A stretch of 64,000 nucleotides of DNA from contig JAFNAR010000001.1 in the NCBI GenBank assembly GCA_017860255.1, positions 42,181 to 106,180 on the forward strand, in the 5' to 3' direction. The notes beneath the pieces were generated by a model. That model was not told the DNA's origin. It saw nothing but the letters and a program-made list of their open reading frames with translations, and made no database searches. This document shows positions 33,290 through 42,750 of the stretch, one piece after another. Each line of letters opens with the position of its first letter. Position 1 is the first letter of the stretch. The position numbers and the translations under genes are program-made. The stretch is from Bacteroidota bacterium (GTDB lineage: Bacteria > Bacteroidota > Bacteroidia > Bacteroidales > P3).

Positions 33290-36178
33290 TTATTTGATTA
33301 TAAGTTTTTGCGTTTTATTAATTGAATGATTGGTAATATTGATAAAATAAACACCCTTAGAAAGGTTTGAACAATCAATTTTTTGGATAATTTTTGAATT
33401 AATTGGATTAGCAACATTTGAATTAATAATTCTGCCTTGAATATCAGAAATAATAATTTTTGTTTCATCTGAAATTCCTTCAATAATAAGATTTGTTATA
33501 TTGGTAGTTGGATTAGGATAGAGTAGCATCTTTACTGGATTGTTTTCAATTGATCTAATACTTATGTTTTGATTCAAAAATGTATCAACTAAAGAATAGG
33601 TTGTCCCTTCTGTTTGAGTTACTGTAAATGCTCTTACATTATATAGAGTGTTTTGAAGGAGGTTTGTTAGAGAGGATGAAAAATGAGTGTCATTTGTTTG
33701 TGAGAATATAGTATCCCATGTTGTAGATGTGGTGGTTTTATATTCAAATCCTTTAGAAAGAATTTCATCTGTTCCTTTAATATAAGTTCCATAAAATGTT
33801 GTTGAAGTTGATGTTGAAATAGAATCCATAGATACCATAGAAGATACTTGTTGAGTTGAAGATATATCTAATGTAAAATCATCAATATAAATATTACATC
33901 CGTAAGCTGATGTTGATTTAATAATAATGTAATTTTCACCAATTGTATTGCTTGGAACATTGAAATGATAATTATACCAACCATCACTATTTTCAATAGG
34001 TGCAATCAGTCTGTCATTTGGAATATAACCTATTAATGTCGCTCCATCTATTGATTCTGTGTTGTTAATATATATTTCAATTCCTTCATTTGGTTTAGAG
34101 AAGTTATTATTCTGTCTATACATCCAAATGCCTGTTTCATAGTATGGATGAGGAAAATATATAGCAGGGGAGGTTATGGTTGCGAAAATTCCTGAATCGA
34201 TAGAAAAAGAATTAAACTCAAGCATATTTTCACCACTATGAGGAAATACATTATAATCAATTTGTGACCCTCTCTGAACAATTGATAATGAGTCTTGATT
34301 ATTTGAACTATTACTTAACCAACAAATTAAATCAGATTCGAAACTCTCTTGAAAAGGTAGATATGCAACTCCACAATTTGTTTGAAAGGTGTAAATGTCG
34401 CTATAAACTATTCCATAATTTTTTGTTGCATAAACCCTGAATTCATATTTTGTTCCAGTTTGTAAATTGGATAAGTTTAGTTGCATTGGAGATGATAATA
34501 TGTTTTGAGAGATAAAAGATGTATCCCCTTTTTTTCTATATTCAAAACCTATTGAATAATAACTGGTATCGGAAACAATGGCATTCAATGTTGCAGAATT
34601 AGAAGTAATATTTGTTACGGGTAATATTGAGAAAATTTGAAGAGAATTTCTATAAACAAATGTTATTATTGAATCAGCTCCGTATGAAATATTGATTAAT
34701 GAATTGCCTGTTGGAGTTCCATTTTTTAAAATTGAGTTTGTGAAAGATGTAATGTTATCGCTTCCTGGAAATGTTGTGTTGGTTGAGTCTATGTTTGAAG
34801 AATCTCCAACGGCTGGAATAATAAAGAAACCTCTATCGTAAGGATTAGTATTAATTCCATTACCATTATTCCAAACACTTAAATCTCCATGAAAAATTAA
34901 CATACCTTTTCCCAGTATGTAGCTATCCCATTTCTTTTGATTTCTGTGTTCAATAAAATAAAATTCGTTGGGACTTAAATCTATTTCATAAACTTTATTG
35001 CTATCAGAAATTGCAGGTAGTGTGCAAAAAGTGTTATCAACAGAATCAATAATTGGTCCCATCCAACCTAAAATATATCTTTCTAATCCACAAAGATAAG
35101 GAGGAGTTTTAGAATTATTATTATAAGAACCTGCAGCCATTAAATCCCATTTTCCTAAATGAATTGCTGTTCCTCCTGAACCTTCATAGTCTGTGTCATA
35201 AAAGTCAGGTAGTCCTAAAACATGTCCCATTTCGTGGCATATTGCTCCAATTCCATCACAAGATAAATCGTATTGTAGTTCGGAAGAACATGAATATGAC
35301 CAAAAGTTGACTCCATCAAGAGAAGTGTTGTTAGGAAATATATAACTATGAGCCCAAATTGCACTATCTCCTCCTCCATTATGTTGTCCTCTTCCAGCAT
35401 AAACAATGTGAACCATATCAACATAATTATCAAAATCATTATCGTATTGAGCAAAGTTAACATCATTGTTAGCTAAAATTGCTGCATCATAAGCCATTTG
35501 TTGTGGCAAAATATCATGTTCTGTATTTGTTGAAGCGCCATAATAAGCTTGATTATGAGGCAGAGTATAAGGGCCAACTACTGTGAAATTTGCATTTAAA
35601 TTTCCCATTGAATTATCAAAGAAATAATCTTTAACACTACCAGTTCTATTGTTTGTAGTATAATTTGAAATGTTAATTTGATCTTTCATTATAGTTACAT
35701 TTGAAGTGTCAAATGCAATGTCAGTGAAGTTTACTAAAATAACAAGAAAATTAGGGGTTCCTGTTGTTGGGATTCTTTCAGTTGATTTATTTCTAATTCT
35801 TTCATTTCGTCTTTGTTTTACTCTCTCTAATTGAGTTTTGCTGTAAAATAATCCTGGTTTAATTGAAGAAAGAAATATATTGTCTTCAATTGTCCTTTCT
35901 TCATAGTTTGTAGCCAAAACATTAGAAGGTACTAATTCTCCTTCTTTATTTTTTATTGCATAAACTAATTCTCCATTATTATTGATTAATAATGTATATC
36001 CATCTAACGATGTAGCCCAAGAGATAAATTCATCACCATTTAAGGTGTATGAAATTATCTTACCATTGGTTTGTTTCTTTGAAAAAATTTGAGAGTTATC
36101 AGCAGGAGCTCCAATTGTAATATAATTGAAAGATGTTAGTAGTAGAATAAATCCTAAATATTTTTTTGCTAATTTCAT
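33290..36178 (-). CDS. M6 family metalloprotease with T9SS type A sorting domain (2)
   Basis: 962 residues with the same order of parts as its neighbours: signal peptide 1-23, prodomain 24-125, catalytic domain about 140-530 with HEMGHVLGLPDFYD at 315-328, one FN3-like unit, a cleaved-adhesin-like domain (about 605-780), a second FN3-like unit (about 790-870) and a type A sorting domain that starts MLLYPNPTTN. It lacks the extra FN3-like units of protease 1. The stretch encoding the second FN3-like unit is nearly identical in DNA to the same part of protease 3, which suggests recent gene conversion. Secreted through T9SS; substrate unknown. Confidence 0.91.
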   Translation of the reverse strand: MKLAKKYLGFILLLTSFNYITIGAPADNSQIFSKKQTNGKIISYTLNGDEFISWATSLDGYTLLINNNGELVYAIKNKEGELVPSNVLATNYEERTIEDNIFLSSIKPGLFYSKTQLERVKQRRNERIRNKSTERIPTTGTPNFLVILVNFTDIAFDTSNVTIMKDQINISNYTTNNRTGSVKDYFFDNSMGNLNANFTVVGPYTLPHNQAYYGASTNTEHDILPQQMAYDAAILANNDVNFAQYDNDFDNYVDMVHIVYAGRGQHNGGGDSAIWAHSYIFPNNTSLDGVNFWSYSCSSELQYDLSCDGIGAICHEMGHVLGLPDFYDTDYEGSGGTAIHLGKWDLMAAGSYNNNSKTPPYLCGLERYILGWMGPIIDSVDNTFCTLPAISDSNKVYEIDLSPNEFYFIEHRNQKKWDSYILGKGMLIFHGDLSVWNNGNGINTNPYDRGFFIIPAVGDSSNIDSTNTTFPGSDNITSFTNSILKNGTPTGNSLINISYGADSIITFVYRNSLQIFSILPVTNITSNSATLNAIVSDTSYYSIGFEYRKKGDTSFISQNILSSPMQLNLSNLQTGTKYEFRVYATKNYGIVYSDIYTFQTNCGVAYLPFQESFESDLICWLSNSSNNQDSLSIVQRGSQIDYNVFPHSGENMLEFNSFSIDSGIFATITSPAIYFPHPYYETGIWMYRQNNNFSKPNEGIEIYINNTESIDGATLIGYIPNDRLIAPIENSDGWYNYHFNVPSNTIGENYIIIKSTSAYGCNIYIDDFTLDISSTQQVSSMVSMDSISTSTSTTFYGTYIKGTDEILSKGFEYKTTTSTTWDTIFSQTNDTHFSSSLTNLLQNTLYNVRAFTVTQTEGTTYSLVDTFLNQNISIRSIENNPVKMLLYPNPTTNITNLIIEGISDETKIIISDIQGRIINSNVANPINSKIIQKIDCSNLSKGVYFINITNHSINKTQKLIIK

Positions 36179-36205
36179 TTTCTATTCTTTTAAATTATAT
36201 ATAGG

Positions 36206-36213
36206 TAAAGATA
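36206..36213 (-). promoter_or_regulatory. Possible -7 box of M6 protease 2
   Basis: On the minus strand TATCTTTA followed by C, one base off consensus, at the same distance from the ATG as the box of protease 1. Confidence 0.4.
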
Positions 36214-36236
36214 CTTTCTTCCTTTATTTTAAATAT

Positions 36237-39134
36237 CTATTTTATTATAAGTTTTTGAGTTTTATTTATAGAAGGGTTTGCCATATTGATAAAATAAACA
36301 CCTTTAGAAAGGTTTGAACAATCAATTTGTTGGATGATTTTTGAATTAATTGGATTAGCAACAAATGAGTTGATAACTTTGCCTTGTATATCAGAAATAT
36401 TAATTTTTATTTCATCTGAAATTCCTTCAATAATAAGATTGGTTGTATTGGTAGTTGGATTTGGATAGAGTTGCATTATTAATGGATTGTTTACTATTGA
36501 ATTAATTCCTAAGTTTTGATTCAAAAATGTATCAATTACAGAATATGTTGTTCCTTCTGTTTGAGTTTCGGTAAATGCTCTTACATTATATAGAGTGTTT
36601 TGAAGTAGGTTTGTTAGAGAGGATGAAAAATGAGCGTCATTTGTTTGTGAAAAAATAGTATCCCATGTTGTAGATGTGGTGGTTTTATATTCAAACCCTT
36701 TTGATAGAATTTCATCTGTTCCTTTAATATAAGTTCCATAAAATGTTGTTGAAGATGACATAGAAATAGAATCCATAAATACCATAGGAGGAATTTGGGT
36801 TAAAGAAGGAGTTATGGATATATCATCAATAAAAATATTATATCCATATTCAGATATTGTTTTTAATATAAAATATTTGTTTCCATAAGTTCCAGCAGGT
36901 AAATCAAATGAATAATAATACCAATCATCAGTTGCTTCAATAGGTACAGCAGTTCTATCAGTTGAAATAAAACCTAAAAGTGTTGCTCCATTCAAATCAT
37001 TATTTGAGTTGATATAAATTTCAACTCCTTCATTTGGACTTGAATAAGTACCGAAGTTTCTGTAAATCCAAAAACTAAATTGATGGTATTGATGTGGTAT
37101 ATTAATTTCAGGAGTTGAAATTGTTGCCCAATGACCATTACTAATGTAAGCTGAGCCGTATTTTATCATTTTATTTCCACTATGAGGTAAACAATTTGGA
37201 ATTGTTCCAGCACTTACGATACTAATAAAATTGTTATTAGAAGATTGTTGTGGCCAACAAGGTAGTGTTGCAACTTCAAATCCTTGGCTAAAAGGTAAAG
37301 ATAAATTGCTTAAACAAACAGTATTAAATTCTATTATTGAAGTGTAGTATGTAATAGAATTTTTTATTCCAAATACTCTGTATTCATAAGATGTGCCAGG
37401 AAGTAAATTGGATAAATTGAGTTGCATGGAAGAAGAGCTAATTGTTTGAGATGTATAAGAAGTATCTCCAACCATTCTATATTCAAATCCCATTGATGTA
37501 ATATCTGTTCCAGTTGCAGATCCATTTAATGTTGCTGAATTAGTTGTTATATTTGTTGGAGAGAGAATGCTAATATGTGGAAAGTTATTTATTAAGTTGA
37601 AAGTAATTGTAGAATCTTGTGCATAACCTATGTTTGATAAACTAACTCCAGTAGGATTACCATTTTTATGATTGATGTTTGATAGAAAGTTAATGTTTTT
37701 ACTTCCAGGGAAAGTTGTAGAATCGGAATCAATTTCAGTAGAATCACCTGCAGATGAAATTATAAATAAACCTCTATCAAATGGATTTATATTGATAGTA
37801 TTACTTCTACTATTTATCCAATTATTAATTATTATTTGATCTCCATGATAAACAAGCATTCCTTTTCCATGTGCATACTCATCCCATTTTTTCTTATTTC
37901 TATGTTCAAATACAAGAAATTCGTTATCTTGAAGATTAATTCTGTATGCCATATTACTATCTGAAATAGCTGGCAAAACACAATTTGTAGTATCAGCAGT
38001 AATGAGAGTTGGATTCATCCAACCTAATAAATTCCTTTCTACTGCAGATAGATATGGGGGAGTTATGCAATTATTATTGTAAGAACCTGAAGCCATTAAA
38101 TCCCAATGTCTTAATGTTATAGAATTGCCTCCAGAATTAGAATAATCAGTGTCATAAAAATCGGGTAATCCTAAAACGTGTCCCATCTCATGGCAAATAG
38201 AACCTATCCCATCGCAATTTATCGAATCATATAATTCTGATGAACATGAATAACGGTTTAATAGTACATTATCTAAAATAGTATTAGTTGGCAATACCCA
38301 ACTATGAGGCCAAATTGCATTTGCACCACCTCCAGTATGTTCACCTTGATTTGCGTAAATCACATGAATCATATCAACAATACCATCAGAATCGTTGTCA
38401 AAGTCTTGAAAATTTACATCATTATTAGCTAAAACACAAGCATCATAAATCATCATTTGAGGCAATAAGTCTGTTCCATAAGCATCATTAGATCCATAGT
38501 AAGCTTGATCGTGAGGTAGAGTATAAGGACCAACTACTGTGAAATTCGCATTTAAATTACCCATAGAATTATCAAAGAAATAATCTTTTACGCTACCAGT
38601 TCTATTGTTTGCAGTATAATTTGAAACTTTAATTTGATCTTTCATTATACTTACATTTGAAGTGTCAAATGCAATGTCTGTATAGTTAATTAAAATAACA
38701 AGAAAATTAGGAGTTCCCGTTGTTGGAACTCTTTCAGCTGTTTTATTTCTAATTCTTTCATTTCGTTTTTGTTTTACTCTTTCTAATTGATTTTCGCTGT
38801 AAAACAATCTTCGTTCAATTGATGAAAGAAATGTTTTGTCTTCAATTGTTCTTTCTTCATTGTTAGTTGCTAAAACATCAGAAGGGACCAATTCTCCTTC
38901 TTTATTTTTTATTGCATAAACTAAATCTCCTTTGTTATTATTTAATAATGTATATCCATCTAATGATGTTGCCCAAGAGATAAATTCATCACCATTTAAG
39001 CTGTATGAAATAATTTTACCATTAGACTGTTTCTTTGAAAAAACTTTAGTATTATCAGCAGGAATTGCAAAAAGAGAATTACATACAAATGTAATAATAA
39101 TTAAAAGGCTAAAAAAATTGTTTGCTGTTTTCAT
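36237..39134 (-). CDS. M6 family metalloprotease with T9SS type A sorting domain (3)
   Basis: 965 residues: signal peptide about 1-23 (LFAIPAD), prodomain to about 125, catalytic domain with HEMGHVLGLPDFYD at 315-328, an FN3-like unit, a cleaved-adhesin-like domain (about 610-785), a second FN3-like unit and a type A sorting domain beginning MQLYPNPTTN. Its N-terminus (MKTANNFFSL) resembles protease 4 at 60.8 kb more than the adjacent copies (MKLAKK...), while its C-terminal half resembles protease 2, so the paralogues look like mosaics. First gene of the minus-strand run, with a TACCTTTG promoter. Confidence 0.91.
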   Translation of the reverse strand: MKTANNFFSLLIIITFVCNSLFAIPADNTKVFSKKQSNGKIISYSLNGDEFISWATSLDGYTLLNNNKGDLVYAIKNKEGELVPSDVLATNNEERTIEDKTFLSSIERRLFYSENQLERVKQKRNERIRNKTAERVPTTGTPNFLVILINYTDIAFDTSNVSIMKDQIKVSNYTANNRTGSVKDYFFDNSMGNLNANFTVVGPYTLPHDQAYYGSNDAYGTDLLPQMMIYDACVLANNDVNFQDFDNDSDGIVDMIHVIYANQGEHTGGGANAIWPHSWVLPTNTILDNVLLNRYSCSSELYDSINCDGIGSICHEMGHVLGLPDFYDTDYSNSGGNSITLRHWDLMASGSYNNNCITPPYLSAVERNLLGWMNPTLITADTTNCVLPAISDSNMAYRINLQDNEFLVFEHRNKKKWDEYAHGKGMLVYHGDQIIINNWINSRSNTININPFDRGLFIISSAGDSTEIDSDSTTFPGSKNINFLSNINHKNGNPTGVSLSNIGYAQDSTITFNLINNFPHISILSPTNITTNSATLNGSATGTDITSMGFEYRMVGDTSYTSQTISSSSMQLNLSNLLPGTSYEYRVFGIKNSITYYTSIIEFNTVCLSNLSLPFSQGFEVATLPCWPQQSSNNNFISIVSAGTIPNCLPHSGNKMIKYGSAYISNGHWATISTPEINIPHQYHQFSFWIYRNFGTYSSPNEGVEIYINSNNDLNGATLLGFISTDRTAVPIEATDDWYYYSFDLPAGTYGNKYFILKTISEYGYNIFIDDISITPSLTQIPPMVFMDSISMSSSTTFYGTYIKGTDEILSKGFEYKTTTSTTWDTIFSQTNDAHFSSSLTNLLQNTLYNVRAFTETQTEGTTYSVIDTFLNQNLGINSIVNNPLIMQLYPNPTTNTTNLIIEGISDEIKINISDIQGKVINSFVANPINSKIIQQIDCSNLSKGVYFINMANPSINKTQKLIIK

Positions 39135-39160
39135 TTTACTTGTTTTTTTAAATGTTATTG

Positions 39161-39168
39161 CAAAGGTA
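39161..39168 (-). promoter_or_regulatory. -7 box of M6 protease 3
   Basis: TACCTTTG followed by C on the minus strand, 26 nt before the ATG. Confidence 0.6.
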
Positions 39169-39274
39169 GCGTTTTTTTTAAGAAAACAAAATAATATATT
39201 AATAGTTTAAATGATTAGGGGACATGTTGATTGACCTCAATTATAGAATTAATAAGAAGTGTAATTTAAACTAA

Positions 39275-39308
39275 TAAAAAAAGGAGTTGAATAGCTTCAA
39301 CTCCTTTT
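39275..39308 (-). terminator. Terminator of the DUF2436 gene
   Basis: AAAAGGAGTTGAA (39279-39291) pairs perfectly with TTCAACTCCTTTT (39296-39308). On the minus strand a T-run follows. The sequence leading into it (39301-39329) nearly matches the one before the terminator at 60.6 kb. Confidence 0.85.
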
Positions 39309-39336
39309 CCATATTAGAAAAAATCTAATTCAAAAA

Positions 39337-40989
39337 TTATCTTTTAATAAGTTTTTGAGTAGAAGTTTTTCCGTCTTTTTCTATTTGAATCATATACATA
39401 CCATTATTTAGGTTGTCAATTGAAATAGTTTCATTAGAAGATTTAACTGATTTTGTAATCAAAGTTCTTCCTAACATATCAAGAATTCTAACTTCTGCAC
39501 CATTAGCATCAGAAATTGTTACGAAATTATTAGCAGGATTTGGATAAACTCCAAAAGTAACATTGCTTTCAACTTCATTTAATGATAAAGCATTTCCTAA
39601 TATTTTTATATTATCAACCATTCCAATATAAGCGTCGTTTGAAGTAAGTCTGAAAGCTACTCTAACTGTTCCAGTGTAAGTAGATAAATCAATAGTTTTA
39701 CCTTCTTCTAAAGCAGGAACAGCAGCAACAGATTCTAAAGTTGTAAAATCGGTAGGTTGAGTTCCTCCATTAGATATTTTAATTTCCATTGATTCAGGAT
39801 AGCCTGAGTCAATTGATGCATAATCAAATTGTAGGAAGTTAGTGCCTTGAAGATTAATTCTACTTGAAATTAACCATCTGTCAGCTTGACCAGCAGAAGC
39901 AAACCATGATGGAGCTGCTGCAGCATAATCGCCTTCAGACATTTGAACTATTTCCCATCCTGCATTAGTAGGGAAGAAATTTGCAATACTTGAATTTGGA
40001 GTATTTCCATCAAGATTTAAAGTACCCCAATCAGCAGGAAGTACGCCGTCGTTGAAATCATAAGTAAGAGAAGCAGCAGGGATACAAGATGTATTTCCAG
40101 CAACTGAATCGTTTAAGTTATTTTGGTCTAATGTCCAATCGTTTGTAATAATAACCGTATAGTTTTCACCGATAGTTGACATATCAGCTGTAAATGTTGC
40201 TGTTGTTGTTGCACCAGGAGCTAAAGTAGGAATAGTTGTATTTAAAGAAGTGCTATTAACAAGGCATAACAAAGGAATATTATCAGCTGTATTTGTACCA
40301 AGGTTAGATACAGTAACAGTAATAGTTTCAGCATTTGTTAAAATACCTTGAGCAGGAACAACAAGATTACTTAAAGCAACATCGTTAGGAGCAACCATTG
40401 TAATAGTTGTAGCGTCGTTAGAACCAGCCAATGCAACAGTAAATGTGTATTCTACTCCATCCAAAAAAGTAAAGTTGTCTGCTCTTGAATTTGCACCGCC
40501 AGCAATCCATATTCTATCTGCAGGAGTTGGGTTGGTAATACAATAGTCATAAGTTCCAGCAGGAATATCAATAGTTATAGTACTGTTGATAACTATATTT
40601 GCTGAAGTCATTGCTCCATCTGCATTTGTTGGAATTTTCCATTCAAATTCAGCATAAGTTGCTGCAGGAGCATCTCCAGCTGAAGTAAGTCCACCAGTTG
40701 TAGGAATTGTTGTTCCATAAGCTGTAGCATTAGAGTCAATTAGCATTTGATATCCAGAACCATCTCCCCAAACATCACCAGCAGTTAGGGTAACTCTTGC
40801 ATAACCAGCAGGAACAGGAGTTTTAATTCCGTTTACTGAGTTATAAGTTGTAGGAATGTGGTTTGGATTAACCACTTGTTTTAGTCCTGAGTTAGCAGAA
40901 GCTTTTCTCGTTTGACTAACATTTACATTTTGTGCATTAACTACGCCAATGCATAAAATTAATGAAAGAAAAAGTAAAGTTTTTTTCAT
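39337..40989 (-). CDS. DUF2436 / choice-of-anchor J protein with T9SS type A sorting domain
   Basis: A 550-residue surface protein: signal peptide about 1-19; DUF2436-like domain about 58-200 starting ARVTLTAGDVWGDGSGYQM, the domain found in gingipain-type adhesin regions; an Ig-like CARDB-type domain about 205-300 (VALSNLVVPAQGILTNAETI); a cleaved-adhesin/choice-of-anchor J domain about 305-465 (YDFNDGVLPADW, DRWLISSRI); and a type A sorting domain of about 478-550 (FGVYPNPANN). No protease domain is present, so it is an adhesin- or matrix-like protein rather than a gingipain. Codon use is cleaner and more GC-rich than in the neighbours (GCA- and GCT-rich), compatible with high expression. 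Confidence 0.87.
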   Translation of the reverse strand: MKKTLLFLSLILCIGVVNAQNVNVSQTRKASANSGLKQVVNPNHIPTTYNSVNGIKTPVPAGYARVTLTAGDVWGDGSGYQMLIDSNATAYGTTIPTTGGLTSAGDAPAATYAEFEWKIPTNADGAMTSANIVINSTITIDIPAGTYDYCITNPTPADRIWIAGGANSRADNFTFLDGVEYTFTVALAGSNDATTITMVAPNDVALSNLVVPAQGILTNAETITVTVSNLGTNTADNIPLLCLVNSTSLNTTIPTLAPGATTTATFTADMSTIGENYTVIITNDWTLDQNNLNDSVAGNTSCIPAASLTYDFNDGVLPADWGTLNLDGNTPNSSIANFFPTNAGWEIVQMSEGDYAAAAPSWFASAGQADRWLISSRINLQGTNFLQFDYASIDSGYPESMEIKISNGGTQPTDFTTLESVAAVPALEEGKTIDLSTYTGTVRVAFRLTSNDAYIGMVDNIKILGNALSLNEVESNVTFGVYPNPANNFVTISDANGAEVRILDMLGRTLITKSVKSSNETISIDNLNNGMYMIQIEKDGKTSTQKLIKR

Positions 40990-41086
40990 GATGTTAATTT
41001 GTTTTATACATCCATATTCTTGTTAAACATAGATGTTGATTAATAAATTATTTTGTTTTTAATTTTTTTCAAACTTAAACACGAGG

Positions 41087-41094
41087 CAAATATA
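41087..41094 (-). promoter_or_regulatory. -7 box of the DUF2436 gene
   Basis: TATATTTG followed by C on the minus strand, with a leader of about 97 nt. The 40990-41400 gap otherwise holds only the divergent promoter. Confidence 0.5.
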
Positions 41095-41345
41095 GTATTT
41101 TTTCTATTAATTGCATGCTTTCTTATGAAATTATTTGTTTGCATAGTTAGAATAAACGATTTAATTATCTTCTTTAAATATTTTCTTTTGTTTATTAATG
41201 AGGAATTTCGAAATAAAAATTTCAAATTATTTTGAATAATCAAAAAGCTAAGATTAATAATAAAATTATTCCCCATTTAAGTAAGATATTTTATATTTTA
41301 TCACATAAATATTGCTTATTTTATCTTCATATAAAAAAAATAATG

Positions 41346-41353
41346 TACATTTG
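41346..41353 (+). promoter_or_regulatory. -7 box of the 306-residue T9SS protein
   Basis: TACATTTG followed by C, 47 nt before the ATG. Confidence 0.55.
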
Positions 41354-41400
41354 CAACTTAAAATTATAGTTTATAATATTAATAATTCAACAAAGAAAAA

Positions 41401-42321
41401 ATGAAAAAATTTACACTTTTTATCCTTTCATTAGGATTAACAATGGGAGCAATGGCTCAAAGTTTCACTGCACAAGAAGCTACCACTAAGTATTCTTCAA
41501 ATGCAAATTCAACAAAAGATAATACAGTTTATTATCCATCATCATTTTCTTCATGTGCATCTATTGATAGTGCAGTTTATTGGACTTTTCCTTATGAAAC
41601 AGAACAAGGAAATATTGATTTGCCTTTAACAGGTTCAAACCCATTATTTAATAATTTTGCTCAATTATATCCTGTAACTGCAACGGTAACAGGAGTTGCT
41701 GCGGTAATAATAAAAGCTACTGATGGAGCAAACGTTTCTTCAACTGTAGCTCTTTATAATGCTGATTTTTCTCAACAATTAGCAGCTACAACCTACAATT
41801 CTTCTTCTATTGATACAAATTCCTTTGCATTATATCAATTTAATTTCACAGCACCAATAAATGCTTCAACATTTAATGTAACATTGGAAATGCCATTAAT
41901 GACAGAAACAAACCCAGTTTTATTATTTGGAGCAACTTCACAAAATTGTACTTCTAATCTTACAAAATCAATTAATTACCAAGGTGCATGGAAGTTAGAT
42001 TCTGAAATTTTTCAAAATGGATTACCATGTGACTTTATGATATTTCCTATAGTTTCTGGCTCAGTTAATGGATTAAATAATGTTGATGTTAATACATTAT
42101 CTTATGTTTATCCAAACCCTGCAAAAGATCAAGTTACTTTAGCTTCTTCTTTCAATATGGAAAAAGTAGAAATCTTTAATATGTTAGGTCAAAAAGTATA
42201 TGAAAATACTTTAAATGGAAACGCTACTACTGTTAACGTTTCTGATTTCAATAATGGAACTTATATCGTTAAGATATTTACTGAAGCTGGTTTAGCAACT
42301 AAGAAAATTGTTGTTGAATAA
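41401..42321 (+). CDS. T9SS type A sorting domain protein, unknown passenger
   Basis: A 306-residue secreted protein: signal peptide about 1-19 (TMGAMAQ); a beta-rich passenger about 20-230 without a recognised domain (TVALYNADFSQQL, NVTLEMPLM); and a type A sorting domain of about 234-306 (YVYPNPAKD ... GTYIVKIFTEAG ... KKIVVE). The passenger has three Cys residues and could be a small jelly-roll lectin-like module, which is a guess. The C-terminal domain and terminator closely resemble those of the next T9SS gene. Confidence 0.8.
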   Translation: MKKFTLFILSLGLTMGAMAQSFTAQEATTKYSSNANSTKDNTVYYPSSFSSCASIDSAVYWTFPYETEQGNIDLPLTGSNPLFNNFAQLYPVTATVTGVAAVIIKATDGANVSSTVALYNADFSQQLAATTYNSSSIDTNSFALYQFNFTAPINASTFNVTLEMPLMTETNPVLLFGATSQNCTSNLTKSINYQGAWKLDSEIFQNGLPCDFMIFPIVSGSVNGLNNVDVNTLSYVYPNPAKDQVTLASSFNMEKVEIFNMLGQKVYENTLNGNATTVNVSDFNNGTYIVKIFTEAGLATKKIVVE

Positions 42322-42345
42322 GTTTTAGAATAACTTTATTTAATA

Positions 42346-42379
42346 AAGTCGCTTCTTAAATAAGGAGCGACTTTTTTTT
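42346..42379 (+). terminator. Terminator of the 306-residue T9SS gene
   Basis: AAGTCGCTTCTTA (42346-42358) pairs with TAAGGAGCGACTT (42361-42373), with one G-T pair, then eight T. Nearly the same hairpin follows the next gene. Confidence 0.88.
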
Positions 42380-42577
42380 GTTTTTTGTTTTGTATACATG
42401 TTATCATCTTTATGATATTCATTCTACCTATAAATCTTAATTAGTTTTGTATGTACTGAGAATGAAGATACATATAATCTCTATAAAAGTATTAACCAGT
42501 ATAAATATTATTTGTTGCAAAATTATTGTGATTTTGTAAAGGGTTGATTATAGTTAAAATAAGCCATAAAAATAATC

Positions 42578-42641
42578 AAATAATTCCAAACAAACTTAGA
42601 AATATTAAAAAAATTATTCATAAGTTTGTTTGGAATTATTT
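42578..42641. promoter_or_regulatory. Perfect 21-bp inverted repeat over a promoter
   Basis: The arm 42578-42598, containing AATTCCAAACAAACTTA, is exactly complementary to 42621-42641, containing TAAGTTTGTTTGGAATT. The loop is 22 nt. The right arm contains TTTG at 42625-42628, 20 nt before the TATATTTG at 42649, so the repeat overlaps the -33 element. Operator or mRNA-independent regulator site; termination is unlikely because the upstream gene already has its own terminator. Confidence 0.6.
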
Positions 42642-42648
42642 TTTTATA

Positions 42649-42656
42649 TATATTTG
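42649..42656 (+). promoter_or_regulatory. -7 box of the 575-residue T9SS gene
   Basis: TATATTTG followed by C with TTTG at 42625-42628 as -33 (20-nt spacer). Leader of 94 nt. Confidence 0.6.
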
Positions 42657-42750
42657 CAGAAATATTTATGTAAACTTAGAGAATTAAAAAAGTCCTGTCT
42701 CTTTGTTTGAATTTAAAAAAAAGGACTTATTATTTAAAAAATTAATGTAA

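Noticed and set aside
39337..40989. Gingipain-like protease
   Set aside because: The DUF2436 and cleaved-adhesin-like domains recall gingipains, but no cysteine protease domain is present.
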